This document shows, piece after piece, positions 44,938-55,667 of a stretch of DNA of 64,000 bases. Origin of the DNA: Asterella californica (lineage: Eukaryota > Streptophyta > Marchantiopsida > Marchantiales > Aytoniaceae). Position numbers and translations under genes: made by a program. The stretch lies in contig JAYKYS010000008.1 in the NCBI GenBank assembly GCA_036924285.1, positions 20,445,001-20,509,000 of the forward strand, read 5' to 3'. Every line of letters starts with the position of its first letter. Position 1 is the first letter of the stretch. Below the pieces are notes generated by a model. That model saw only the letters and a list, made by a program, of their open reading frames with translations. It did not search any database and was not told the DNA's origin.

Positions 44938-46584
44938 CTACTGGGATCTCTGCACATCCTCCATAGGACCTGGCGCAGGTGGAGGAGCTGCAGAAGTAGA
45001 CGGGATGTCTTCAGGAAGAGCCGCTCGTCTCCTTGTGACTCTCCGTCTATCCCCAATCTCCTCAGGAACTCCAGTATCAAGTTCAGAGGCTTCTCGCCGC
45101 CTCTTCTCCTCCACAGAAGCATCCTGCCAATGAACGTGTCTATCTACATCCAAGAATGCTCTGATAGAAGCAGCATCTACAGGATCTCCCCATCCTGTGA
45201 CCCTACGAATAGACTCTGCTCTCCTCTTCAGTACTTCAGAAGGAACGGTAGCAATACTCTTCTCAACAGTCCTATCTAGCAACGTAGGACTAGAAGAAAC
45301 CTCAATATGTCCAGCATATACATCAGGATTTACCGGTGGTGCCATCAATGCATGTACAGTTGCTGCCGCAGCAATCTGAGGTAGACTCCTCATGCCTCCT
45401 CGCCCAAACTGCGTGCTCAACGGCTCTCCAGTAGAAGAAAGGTGCAGCCTACCGTTCTGATAGCGAACCACACCATCTCGCAAAGCAGCTGTGAGCTCTT
45501 GACAGTCTCCTCGGAAATGATCAGGACTATCACACCAAATACATCTACGAACCGGAGCTCCTCCTGGACGTGCAGCAGCAGGCGCCGGTGGCTGCTCTCT
45601 CTGCAATCCAGCTAGCTCTACCTTTAGCTCTCGCATCTGCCGAATCAGGTCTTCAATCTGGTTATGTTGACCATGGTTCTCCGCAGGTCTCTGAACAGGT
45701 GCCCTTTGTGCCGGTGCTGGCACAACTGGCATCAAAGGAACTGCAGCTGGGAAAACAGGTCTGGGAGCAGGGACCAAAGGCTGCTGTACTTGAGGAGCAG
45801 CATAAGGTGGAGTGACCACTTCTGCAAGCGGACGTCCTCCCACAGCCACTCTTCCTCTCCTTTGCCTTGTAAGTACAGCCACAGCATCCTCAACTCTCCC
45901 CCAATCCATAGTAACACCTCCCTCAGCAGATCGATCGGCCAACATAAAACATAACCGATCTGCTGTAGCATCATCGGTAGCTTGCAGGAAAAGCTCTGTT
46001 CTCCTAACATCTAGAGTTATTCGCTCTAGAGTTGAGAGTTGCCGATATCTCCGATCAAACTCTCTCAGCAACTCGCTCAGACTCATCATACGACCAGGTT
46101 GCTGCTCAACCCAGTCTAAGAACGTCCTCCTAGTAACTCTCTCTGAATCCTCCTCAAGAAACTCCTCTCGAAGAGATCGCTCAAAACTCATCCAGACTCC
46201 AAGATTTCTTCTCTGTACATCCCTAACTTGGTCCCGCAACTCAGGAATGACAGCTAACTCAAAGCTTGCTATCATCTCAGCATCTGTAACCCTAACCAGC
46301 TCCATCTCTCCTCTATACTCACGCAGATATCTAGAAATATCTCTACCTTCAAACCTTCCACACCTATTCACTATCGCTTGCAAAGCCTTGGTGGATTTTA
46401 ACTCACCCCCTCCAACGATCGGATGCTGTTGAACCAGGGCCGCAAGCGTCTTCAAGATCTCAGCCGTGTCCAGACCAAATGCAGATGTCGCTGTAGAAGA
46501 CGCAGGTGCAGTTGACGGTGCAGCAGTAGACGTTGATGCTCCAGCCCCAGAGGCAGCAGCAGCAGCTCCGCTCTTGCGATCCAT
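44938..46584 (-). CDS. E3 gag
   Basis: First ATG at 46584 (MDRKSG; the frame is open a little further to TTG 46620). Residues 1-50 are Ala/Ser/Thr/Pro-rich, about 80-260 a helical capsid-like region (SRYLREYRGEMELV, FLEEDSERVTRRTFLDWVEQQPG), about 300-345 a Pro-rich hinge, then one zinc knuckle CIWCDSPDHFRGDC, and a charged C-terminus. The length of about 548 residues is typical of Ty3/gypsy gag. It starts some 45 bp inside the primer-binding site. It forms the particle and packages RNA; open throughout in this copy. Confidence 0.85.
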   Translation of the reverse strand: MDRKSGAAAAASGAGASTSTAAPSTAPASSTATSAFGLDTAEILKTLAALVQQHPIVGGGELKSTKALQAIVNRCGRFEGRDISRYLREYRGEMELVRVTDAEMIASFELAVIPELRDQVRDVQRRNLGVWMSFERSLREEFLEEDSERVTRRTFLDWVEQQPGRMMSLSELLREFDRRYRQLSTLERITLDVRRTELFLQATDDATADRLCFMLADRSAEGGVTMDWGRVEDAVAVLTRQRRGRVAVGGRPLAEVVTPPYAAPQVQQPLVPAPRPVFPAAVPLMPVVPAPAQRAPVQRPAENHGQHNQIEDLIRQMRELKVELAGLQREQPPAPAAARPGGAPVRRCIWCDSPDHFRGDCQELTAALRDGVVRYQNGRLHLSSTGEPLSTQFGRGGMRSLPQIAAAATVHALMAPPVNPDVYAGHIEVSSSPTLLDRTVEKSIATVPSEVLKRRAESIRRVTGWGDPVDAASIRAFLDVDRHVHWQDASVEEKRRREASELDTGVPEEIGDRRRVTRRRAALPEDIPSTSAAPPPAPGPMEDVQRSQ

Positions 46585-46630
46585 CTCTTCTCCTTGTAGC
46601 AACTCAACCTTCTCAATCAATCACCCCAAG

Positions 46631-46650
46631 AGCTCTCAGTGGAAGCACCA
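46631..46650 (-). other. E3 primer-binding site
   Basis: Minus strand TGGTGCTTCCACTGAGAGCT two bases inside the 5' LTR. The TGG start fits pairing with a tRNA CCA end; I could not assign the tRNA with confidence. E2 has lost this site. Confidence 0.65.
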
Positions 46651-46652
46651 GA

Positions 46653-47981
46653 TGTCGAGTTGAGAGTTTTCCTGGGAAGGGCGGAACCTTCTGGCTGTGA
46701 TATGATCTTGAAGGCTGTGTTTGGCCTACTAAGGGAAGCGTTGGACTTCAGGCTATGGTTTCTTACTATACAGAGGTAGGCTTCAGATCATAAAGAAACA
46801 CTATAAACACTCACTCAGGTCGAATGGACCCTCCAGTATGTTCAGGTGGCGAAAATCAGGTCAGACTAGCAGTAATAAGGTCAGACAGCGAACTTTAACA
46901 GTCCAGAAACAGAAACATACGATGGTTCAGACTTCAGAATTCCTCCTACATGCAAGTGAGGCCCTACTGACCATACACACGAAGTTTCAGCTTGAGATCA
47001 AATCAGAGTGTCGAGATATGGGTAGAAACGTTCTGAGCAGAGAAATTACGGCAATTTCTGGTACCCAGACAGCTATTTCGACCTAGAACAGAGAATTGGC
47101 TCGATCACTTTCAAAGATTCTTACAGGATTTGCAGTACACAGCTTGCTGAACACTCCTGTGAAGTTGGGCCTCCTGATTGTACATAGAACTCCAGATCTC
47201 GCTCTCTGAAGTTGCTGTTCCAGATTGAGAGCTTTTCGGACCCCCTCTACTTCAGCGATCGCCCCGAATTACTCACAATTTCAATTGACATGAAAATTTG
47301 GGGACAGTCGTAGCCCTGCTGCCAATGAACGAGACCTCGAAGGTTTGAAGCGATTTTCTCAAATCTACTGCGATTGACACCGAAAACCCCAAAATCAACA
47401 GAAGTGCTGCAATTCTGACACAAATCGAACTTCAATCAGCCATAACTCCTTCTTTATTGCTCCAAATCGATCAAAAATTTCGCTGACAGTGCTTGGCACG
47501 ACGAACCCTATCTCCCTGTGCTCTCAGATTTCGAAGTTTTTTCTCCAAATGCTCGAACTCCTCTTAAGACCCCTACTACTAAGTTTAGCAGTAAGTAAAG
47601 ACAAAATTGGACCAATGGGAGTTCATAGCTTCACTCCCCTGTCCTTTTGTGTCCCAAACCACGTGGTGACTTAAATTCATACATAGGCTACCACGTCAAG
47701 CCTCTAAAGTGCCAGCATAGACCCTAAACTACATGCGAAGACATGTAAAACGACACGTAATCTCGAAAGATAACCTAACCTCGCTAGGAAGCATGCATGG
47801 GCGACATGTAATTACAACCCATGACCTTAACTCCATCTACATGGTAATCAACCTACTAAGACTCAAAAATACATAACATCCTCCAGTATCGACTTCTCTG
47901 AGGTCCTAATTTCACTCAGAGAGACTAACCCTTGACAGAGAGGTGAATTATTTACACTGTAAAATGATTCACATCACGACA
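46653..47981 (-). repeat. E3 5' LTR
   Basis: 1329 bp, TGTCGAG...CACGACA, followed by target copy ACGT (47982-47985). Its first 400 bp follow E2 rather than the partner E3 LTR; shared E3-only features (GCAGTAAGTAAAGAC, GCCAGCATAGACC) lie in the later part. Confidence 0.9.
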
Positions 47982-49028
47982 ACGTAGATCCCAAGTGCTC
48001 TACTGAACGAGTCAAGCTACACTTCCACAACTGCTGACAGTCATCGTCACTCCAGAAGAACACACTGCACAATTGGGAGCGAATTCAAGGAACCCACCAT
48101 CCAGAAGACATGAACAAAGCTTCTGCACTCAAATCCACAATCTATTCCTCGAGAAGAAGTCACAATGGCATTGAGAAGCTCACTCCCTCGGAAGTGAAGC
48201 GCGGGGGATACCAGACAAAGGCGAGAAGAAGTGGGAAGGGGAAAGAACGTGAGGAAGAACCTCTACAGTCTTCTTTTGCTCCCCGAGTTGTCTTCGACCT
48301 CCGCGCGCTTCTGGCTCTTGTCCTAGCTTCCAATGCGACTCCTCCCCACTGCGCTTGCTGTCAATTTCTGGCCACGCCTCGATTCCACCTTCGATTCTAC
48401 TCGCTACTCTCCAATGTCAACTTCTCGGGAGCTCACAGAAACGCTTTCGCTTTCTGCCTTCTGTGCTTCAGCAATTCGATCTCGCCCTTCGCCTAGCTGC
48501 CAACTGGTTCTCTCCTACCTCGATGTCCTCACTCGATTCCTCTCTCAAAGCTTACTTGCGAAGCTCACTCTCTCCAATCGATCTTCTCAAGCGCGCTGGG
48601 CTGCGGGAAGTTGGAATGCGCCTAATGTGCTTCCTTACGCATCTTCCCCGCAGATTAGGGGTTTTCGACCTTAGGTGTCTTCCCCGACCTACCTACCTAT
48701 TCGGTGCGACCCAGTAGGTACACCTACTGTTTTACCCGAAAACTCGTGGTTAGGCCTTCGCGGTCGCTGTCTTTCGGAAGACAGGTGTCTTCCGCCGTCT
48801 TCTCATCTTCCGCCGTCTTCCCGTCTTCTGAAGACGCAACTGAGAAGACGCTCTTCCGAAGACGGTCGTCTTCTAAAGAAGTCCACTTCTTATTAAAAAG
48901 CTCATAAGATCATCTTCATGTTAAGGAAGACGTAACCTTAAGTAACAACGCTTCTTCAGTTACACAAACAAGTTATTATTCTAAAAAATTTCAAAAATTC
49001 ATGCATCCTGTAATTTGCGGGCACCACA
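47982..49028 (-). repeat. G2 3' LTR, inner part
   Basis: Continues the LTR after E3. 47986-48194 matches 56535-56746 and 48195-48764 matches 62326-62894. 48765-49028 has no partner in the window because the other LTR is cut there. It ends (minus-strand start) TGTGGTGC at 49028 next to a purine-rich GTGAGGGTGGGCG. The segment 48771-48935 is packed with GTCTTC/GAAGAC. Confidence 0.8.
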
Positions 49029-49086
49029 TACGCCCACCCTCACATGTTTGCGTCCTCGCAAACATCAGTGGCTTCTGCACTTCTGT

Positions 49087-50858
49087 TTACGTCCAGTACT
49101 TCTTGACGCGCCACCCATTAACACGAGTGGTCATCAGTGTACCGTCCAACTCTTCCAACTGCAAGGAGCCATTGTCGAAGACCTCCAAGACGCGGTAAGG
49201 ACCCATCTAGCGAAGATGAAGTTTCCTGGGGAACTTAATATGTCGGTTGTCGTAGAGAAGAACCAAGTCCCCATCCACAACAGTCACCTTTCTCAACTTG
49301 CTATCGTAGTTTATCTTACGTTGCGCTTGCACCTCGTACGTCTTCTCCAAAGCTGCATTCCTGTCTTCTTCAAACTCTACGAAATTCAGAAGACGTTGCT
49401 CCTGGCTCTCTTCTTCTCCCATGCGTTCGGATACGGCTAACCGGTATGTTGAGACCTCTAACTCAATGGGCACAATAGGTGTCATGCCGTAAGTCTTCTG
49501 GGTTGTGACTTTAGGTGAAATCCTGAAAGCTCATAACACAGATGGCAGTTTCGTGTCCTAGTCATATGTATGGTTATCAATTACCTTGTTCAAGATGTTA
49601 CATAGAAGACCGTTCGACTTCTCCGTCAGTCCATTCGCTTTCGAGTTGTATGGCGTCGTCTTTCGATGCTTAATCTTGAAGTATTGGGTCAGGAGGGAGA
49701 TAGTCTCATTTAAGAAATGAGTACCCCTATCTGACACCAATTCCAGCGGACATCCGTACCTAGTGATGATGTTATGTCAAAGGAATCTTGCTACTACCGC
49801 GGCATCATTCTTCCTTGTGACCTCGTCTTCCACCATCTTGGTAGCATAGTCGGTAGCTATTAAGATGTACTGTGCTCGTGTTCTTCTCGCCACCGGGACG
49901 ATAGATCCCACAAAGTCGATCCCCCACTTTTCGAACGGAGCGAGCGGAAGAATGGGAGTAAGAGGCCACCTTGTCGTAGCTGTCGGTCTTCCCATCCTCT
50001 GGCATGCATCGCACTTCCTGATCTCCTGAAAAGTGTCTCGGTACATGGTTGGCCACCAGTATCCAGCGTCTAGCATCTTCTTCACTGTGGTTTTCAGCCC
50101 GTAGTGCCCCCCAGCATCTTCGTAGTGAAGATCTGTGATCACTGACTTTATCTCCGACGGCTCGAGGCATCTCCTTAGCTTCTCGTCATGTCCCTTCCGA
50201 AACAGGATACCCTGGAAGATGGCGTAAGGACCTGCCTTGTGTAAGAAGACAGCCTTCTGTTCCGCATCCAATCCCTCGGGATACTGTTGGTCTTCCAAGA
50301 ACTTCCTCAAGTCCTTGAAGATCGACTCTTTTGTGGAAGTCGCGAAGACTGGATTAGAAGATCTAGTCTCGTCTTCTGGGAAGCAGGCGGTACGCCCCTC
50401 CTCAGATGAAAGTGTCTCTGCGAAAACTGAAAACAACTTCTCGTTAGGAAACTCGTCTTCCACTTCATCTTCTCGTCGTTCTGTCTCTAATCTCGATAGG
50501 TAGTCAGCAGTAACATGCTGTCTTCCGGGCCTGTACTCAACTGTGTAAGTAAATTCCTGGAGTAGGAGAATCCACCTAGCTATCCTACCAGACAAATCTG
50601 CTTTCTTTACAAGATGTTTTAAAGAGAAGTGATCCACATAGAAGACAAACGGGTTGGCTAGAAGATAGTGTCTAAACTTCCTACAGGAGTAAATCATGCC
50701 AAGACACTCCCTTTCGGTTGTCGAGTACTTCTTCTCTGCATCACTGAGCTGTCTTCTCGCGTAGTAGATGGGATAATCCTTCTTCTTCTCATCTTTCTGA
50801 CTCAACACCATCCCTATGGCGAAAGCAGAAACATCCACATAGATATGAAAGACTCTTT
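49087..50858 (-). pseudogene. G2 RNase H end and integrase
   Basis: Frame 50838-49777: RNase H (YVDHFSLKHLVKK, HVTADYLSR), then the integrase zinc-binding part (DLHYEDAGGHYGLK..CDACQ) and the core start WGIDFVGSIV, IATDYATKMVE. Frame 49740-49558: SDRGTHFLNE and GLTEKSNG (second Asp, Glu). Frame 49485-49207 and on to a TAA at 49087: post-core with KVTVVDGDLVLLYD and a GPYRVLEVFDNGS module. Single stops separate the frames (TGA at about 50859, others near 49775 and 49204), several at positions where G1 or P1 reads Trp or Gln. Confidence 0.8.
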
Positions 50859-52820
50859 CTCAATCAGGCGGCCGTAGGACAGGGGATTCCGACAGAAGCC
50901 TCTTCATTTCTTCGAATGCTTCCTGCTGCTCAGAAGACCAAACGTATGGTTTGTCCTTCTTCAACAACTTAGTGAGTCTTCCTGCTACCTCTGCATACCT
51001 GTCAATAAACCTCCGGTAGTATCCTACGTTGCCAAGGAAGCTTCTCAACTGAGTCAGGTTAGAAGGTGGGTGGAGTTTCATGATGACTTCCACCTTACAC
51101 AGTCGACTTCTATACCTCTTCCAGAAATCCTATGTCCTAACAAGATCCCTTCTGATATACCAAAGAAGCACTTCTCTGGATGAAGAGCCAAACGATGTTC
51201 TCTACACTTCAGAAAGCACTTCCTTAGAAATATCAAGTGATCTTCTTTCGACCCAAACACGCAAAAATCATCCAAGAAAATCTCCATAAAGGTGCGAAGA
51301 TACTCTTTGAAGATTGTAATCATCAATCTCTAGAATGTGGCGGGTGCGTTGCATAAACCAAACGGCATTTGATTGTACGCGTACGTGCCCCAATCAGTAG
51401 TGAAATTGGTTTTCGACTTGTCTTCTTCTCTGATTGAAACTTGGTTGTACCCAGAATACCCATCCAGGAAGCTGTAGAACTCATGCCCTGCTACCTGGTC
51501 TAACACAGAGTCGGTGAATGATAAAGAGTGATGATCCTTCTTCGTGGCCAAGTTCAGCTTCCGGAAGTCCAGACACACTCGGATCTTCCCTGTCTGCTTC
51601 TTCGGCACGATGACGATAGGAGCTACCCACTCACTACTAAGTACTGGGAAGATGACTCCTGCTTTCAGATATTGGTGGATCTGGTCCTTCACCAGAAGCG
51701 AGTACTTGGGGTTGAGCCGATACTGCCTCTGCCGTGCAAGAACAACGCCTTCCAGCAAGTCGATGCGATGCTCTCCCAACTCTCGAGGTATGCCTTTCAT
51801 GTCTTCTATGGTCCATGCGAAGACATCTTGGAACTCCGTCAGAAGTTCTCGAAAGTCTTCCAACTGCTGGCCCTCGATCACCTTGGAAAGCTTCAGCTTC
51901 TTCCCAGGAGCAACCTCCATCTCTTGGAGATCATCCGAGTTTACCATTCCTTCAGTGTGACTGTACTCACTAGCACCAAAGTATTCCGGTTTGGGAGCTT
52001 CTTCTGTTTCAGATTCGTCTTCTGGAAGACCAACTGTCGGATCTTCCGAAGGGAAGACGGTATTCTCGTCTTCTAGAAGCTCTTCTTTCGCAATCTCGTA
52101 GTACTCAATGTATCCACAGATCACATCTTCTGCGATCTCTGTTACTTCTGTAGTACACAAGTTATTCACCACAAACTCATTATACCGTTCATCACTGTCA
52201 GAAGACGCAGTCGAGTCTTCTGAAGTGTACCCCTCTGTTGTAGAAGGAGTTTCACCTTGGTGTCCAATCTTGATCCAAGGAAGCGAGACCTTAGCCTTCT
52301 CACCGGGCTTGGGTGTAGGATTGGGAAATCTCAAACGATGTCTTCTCCAGTCGGTATTTACATATGCAGCATACAGCCATGGTCTTCCTATCAACACCTG
52401 ATATCCAACCTTAGCTACAGGTCGCAAAATGATGTAAGTGAGGTAAAAAGATACTCCACCAATTACCGTCAAGACATCTTTCAGTTGCCCCAAAGGTCGT
52501 CTTCTGGTCTGATCCGCCATTCTGAGGATTCTCGGAGTAGGCTGGAATTCAGTGAAGCCTAGGGCATGCGCCGTTTCTTCAATCATGATGTTAACTCCGG
52601 AGCCGAAATCAATGGGTACTTTCTTCAGAAGACAGTCATGGATCTCCATATCAAGTTCTGGGGCTCCCAAGTCCTCATGCTCTATCCTTAGGATCGGGGT
52701 GCTCTTGGGAAGTTTAGCTGTCCTCCTCTTCCTCGATCCTCGAAGCACAGATTGTAACAACTTCCTGTAACCAGCATTGTCATCCAACAGCTGTTGGAAG
52801 GTTACATCCGCCTTCTGATT
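50859..52820 (-). pseudogene. G2 protease and reverse transcriptase
   Basis: Frame 52787-51330 begins just after gag in the same frame. Retropepsin-like loop KVPIDFGSGVNIMIEE (D-F-G-S), flap-side QVLIGRPWLYAAY, an acidic spacer, EHRIDLLEGVVLARQRQYRLNPKYSL, and RT blocks WVAPIVIVPKKQTGKIRVCLDFRKLN, FLDGYSGYNQ and MPFGLCNAPATF. A TAG (about 51328) replaces the usual Gln, then frame 51326-51078 continues with the catalytic IFLDDFCVFG and frame 51093-50860 with LRSFLGNVGYYRRFI. Active residues remain; stops disable it. Confidence 0.82.
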
Positions 52821-55286
52821 CTACAAGTCTCTCAAGAAGTCGTAAGGAGATCTTTTCAGAAGAGTGACTGGTGTTTCCAACAGAGAAGATGTAGTGGCTG
52901 CTTCCTTGGGTGGAAGACCAGAAGAGTGTCTTCCCTCGACTGGAGGCTGTTCCCGTGTGACAGGTGTTGCCGTAGTCGGTGTAGGAAGCTGCTGTACTAT
53001 CTTCCGTCTCTTCTCCAGCTCTTCTTGCATGATCGCTTCAACCTCTTGTCTAATGTCAGGAGCAAAGTACTTCGGATCTTCTCGGTCGTAAGTAGGAGAA
53101 GACGGCCGCTCAGGAGAAAATGACCTCTCCTTACGCTGCTTCTTCTTCTTGACGTCCTTCTGACAAGATTCTGACTTCCCTTTGCTTCTGGTACTTACCT
53201 TGAACACAGTTTCATCCAAGACTTCCTCCGGAGGCCAACTATCTGAATTCGGGTCAGGATTCCAAACAGTACCATCCGTCAAAGTGAAAGATGACGCTTC
53301 TTCAGGTGTCTCCATCTTCTGAGCTGCAGTCGTCTTCTGCAGCTGAGGTTCCTTTCCTTCGCGCTTCCCGGGGTCTGGTTCGTCTTCCTCGATATGGAGA
53401 CAATCCGTACAATCCCCAGGATCTTCTTCTTCTACCGTGATGTGCTGTACCACTGCTAACTCGAGCTTAGAAGTTGATGCTGCTTCTGCAGGAGGCGTGG
53501 TATCTGCAAATCTCACCATTTGTCGTGGTCGTAAGGTCTGAGGACAATTCCCTGTGAAATGACCGGCTTCCTTACAGTTCCCACACAAGGGCACTTGCCC
53601 AATCTGTCTTCTCGGATGAGGACAGGTGGACCACCAGTGTCCTGTCTCTCCACAATTATTGCACGTTCCAGGAAGAGGGTTGAGAGGTCGTTGTGATGAA
53701 GAAGGCTGCCAGGGCGTCCTGGTCTGTACATTGCTAGCTCTATCCCTAGGTACATAACGATTATATTGGGCGGGAGGCGTAGGAGTGAAGGGTTGTATCG
53801 TCTCGATTCTATAGCAAGTTTCCCCACTGGGATCGTGTAGATATCCCTCATCGTCTTCTTCCCATCTTGCCCAGTTGACAGCTTGGTCCTGCGTACACTG
53901 ATCTCTGGTGTGCCTGGAAGAGTTACAAAGGTTGCACCAAAGGTTTGGCTGGGAAGCCGTAGGTTGCTTCCGCTTGTCTTTCTGGTTCAGAAGATGAACT
54001 TTCAGATCGGCAAATTGCTTCAGAACCTCACCAATGCGAGGATCAGGTACAGACTGTATGATCTGAGTTTGAGGCATTCTGCACAACTTCCTCCCTTGCT
54101 CGCGTCTTCTCCTTCTTCTTCTTCCGCGCCTTCTTCTCTTGTTCAGATTCGGATTCTGAACTTTCGACAGTAGATCTTCAGAAGTAGAAGATGCTTCCGA
54201 ATCACTGTTATCAGTTTCAGTGGACTTGGACTTCCTCTTGGACTTCCGAGAAGACTTCTTCGACTTCTTGGACTTCTTCGAGGTCTTCTCTCTGTCTTTC
54301 GTCATATTCCGAGTGATGCTCGAGGTTTCATACTGCTCGGCATGCTTCTGTACCTCTGCTAAATCATCACCTCCTCCTCTTCTGCAGTACAATTCCATAT
54401 CTTGAGACAATCCTCCCAAGTACCAGTCCACAGCTTGCTGAGCACAGTAGCCGGGTCTTCCTTGGTTCTGAGGGATGTGATCTAGGAGATCTTCAAACCT
54501 CTCGGTGTAATCCCTCAATGTCTCTTTCTTCTTCCGTTCGAGCCTCTGAAGCTCTATGAGGGTCATACGATCGTAGCCCACTCCTCTGAACCTCTTCAGA
54601 AAAGCTGCCTTCAAAGTAGCCCAAGCGGCCATTACTACACCATCATCCAACATCTTACTCATCCACTTCCTTCCCTTCCCTACGATCAAACTGGGGAATA
54701 CCCGGAGTCTGTCAACATCAGCGTCTTCCTTGTTGGATCTAGAGATGGTCTCGAACATCGTGATGAAGTCGTCCGCGTCAGCATCATCGTCGTACGGATG
54801 GTACTTCTGCCGAGTGTGGGAAGCCATGTCGACTGCCGGCTGATGCGACTGCCAACTTCTTTCTTCCTCAGGTCCAGGTGGTGGAGATGGTCTTCTCGAA
54901 GGTCCAGGCATGTCTGAATCACGAAGGTCGTCTTCTGAGTCAGAACTACTGTCACTGCTACCTTCCGAGACGTCTGGAACAATCTCCTCCAGTCTTCCCT
55001 CACCTTGAGAAGCTTCTTCCGCGCTTGGGAAGACGTCTTCCGAGTAACCAGTACCAAAATCTACTTTATACACGTGATCACCCGGTTGGTGTCTGTCTTC
55101 GTCAAAGATTATGCTCGAGATGGAAGGCTCTTCCAACTCTACCGATCGGATCTTCCTGAGCTCTTCTTCTTTCTTTTGGTGTCTCAGAGATATCCGCTGC
55201 TCTCTAGAAGCGGTTCGCTGGGGTGAATTAACCCACTCATGATCTTTACCCGTGCGTCTTCTGCTTCTTCCTCCAGTCGGAGGCAT
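52821..55286 (-). CDS. G2 gag
   Basis: First ATG at 55286 (MPPTGG), stop TAG at 52821-52823, 821 codons and open. Acidic N-terminus, then the retrotransposon gag region (about residues 180-330: YDDDADADDFITMFE, WATLKAAFLKRF, TLRDYTERFEDLL, YLGGLSQDMELY), a Lys/Ser run (KKSKKSKKSSRKSKRK), a basic RRRRGRRRRRRR run, and three CCHC knuckles: CNLCNSSRHTRDQC, CNNCGETGHWWSTC, CGNCKEAGHFTGNC. The pol frame follows in phase after the single TAG, where G1 has a leucine codon. Bases 55287-55630 are the untranslated leader. Confidence 0.85.
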   Translation of the reverse strand: MPPTGGRSRRRTGKDHEWVNSPQRTASREQRISLRHQKKEEELRKIRSVELEEPSISSIIFDEDRHQPGDHVYKVDFGTGYSEDVFPSAEEASQGEGRLEEIVPDVSEGSSDSSSDSEDDLRDSDMPGPSRRPSPPPGPEEERSWQSHQPAVDMASHTRQKYHPYDDDADADDFITMFETISRSNKEDADVDRLRVFPSLIVGKGRKWMSKMLDDGVVMAAWATLKAAFLKRFRGVGYDRMTLIELQRLERKKKETLRDYTERFEDLLDHIPQNQGRPGYCAQQAVDWYLGGLSQDMELYCRRGGGDDLAEVQKHAEQYETSSITRNMTKDREKTSKKSKKSKKSSRKSKRKSKSTETDNSDSEASSTSEDLLSKVQNPNLNKRRRRGRRRRRRREQGRKLCRMPQTQIIQSVPDPRIGEVLKQFADLKVHLLNQKDKRKQPTASQPNLWCNLCNSSRHTRDQCTQDQAVNWARWEEDDEGYLHDPSGETCYRIETIQPFTPTPPAQYNRYVPRDRASNVQTRTPWQPSSSQRPLNPLPGTCNNCGETGHWWSTCPHPRRQIGQVPLCGNCKEAGHFTGNCPQTLRPRQMVRFADTTPPAEAASTSKLELAVVQHITVEEEDPGDCTDCLHIEEDEPDPGKREGKEPQLQKTTAAQKMETPEEASSFTLTDGTVWNPDPNSDSWPPEEVLDETVFKVSTRSKGKSESCQKDVKKKKQRKERSFSPERPSSPTYDREDPKYFAPDIRQEVEAIMQEELEKRRKIVQQLPTPTTATPVTREQPPVEGRHSSGLPPKEAATTSSLLETPVTLLKRSPYDFLRDL

Positions 55287-55630
55287 CCACCATAGTACTG
55301 AGAACCGATGTCCCTCTCCTTCTACCACTAGATCCGAGAGACCAAATGACTGAACAACCGATCACAAGTTCAGAACGTCTTCTTCTATTGCTTCTGGTTG
55401 CACTCACTGCAATCTTCCAAGATCGAGTCTTCAAAGAAGCTCTTGGAAGCACGGAAGAGGCTTCTTCCAACTCTCCCTGAGGTATCTTATCCACTTCTGG
55501 TTGCGGTTTTCGTCTTCTCGCAAGATAGAGTCCCACAACATATTCAACTACAATCGAAGTTAGTTCGAAATGAACCTAACTAATGGCACACAGATCCAGG
55601 AAGCTTAGAACAGAAGTTACTAAGATGAAA

Positions 55631-55648
55631 TCTCCGGCAGCGGCGCCA
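55631..55648 (-). other. G2 primer-binding site (tRNA-Asp type)
   Basis: Minus strand TGGCGCCGCTGCCGGAGA, close to the TGGCGCCGTTGCCGGGGA-type site known from many plant Ty3/gypsy elements. It lies 19 nt inside the LTR end at 55668. Confidence 0.75.
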
Positions 55649-55667
55649 AAAATGGTGCTCACTATAT

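Larger units (their letters stand above)
39034..47981 (-). mobile_element. E3: nearly complete E-family Ty3/gypsy element
   Basis: 8948 bp: LTR 39034-40360, internal 40361-46652, LTR 46653-47981, flanked by ACGT on both sides (39030-39033 and 47982-47985). The other G2 LTR shows the uninterrupted site with a single ACGT at 56531-56534. Minus-strand order from the 5' LTR: primer-binding site, gag, protease, -1 shift, RT-RNase H-integrase, purine tract. Coding damage is limited to a TAG between gag and protease, a 10-nt deletion near 43614 and a Cys-to-Tyr change in the integrase zinc site. Confidence 0.95.

Noticed and set aside
48110..48717. Paired ORFs at 48.1-48.7 kb and 62.3-62.9 kb as genes
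   Set aside because: They are equivalent frames in the two G2 LTRs; sequence likeness is explained by LTR identity, not coding selection.
52821..52823. Programmed stop readthrough between G2 gag and pol
   Set aside because: Pol follows in frame, but G1 has a leucine codon here and G2 has other stops in pol, so a chance mutation is as likely; no readthrough context was recognised.
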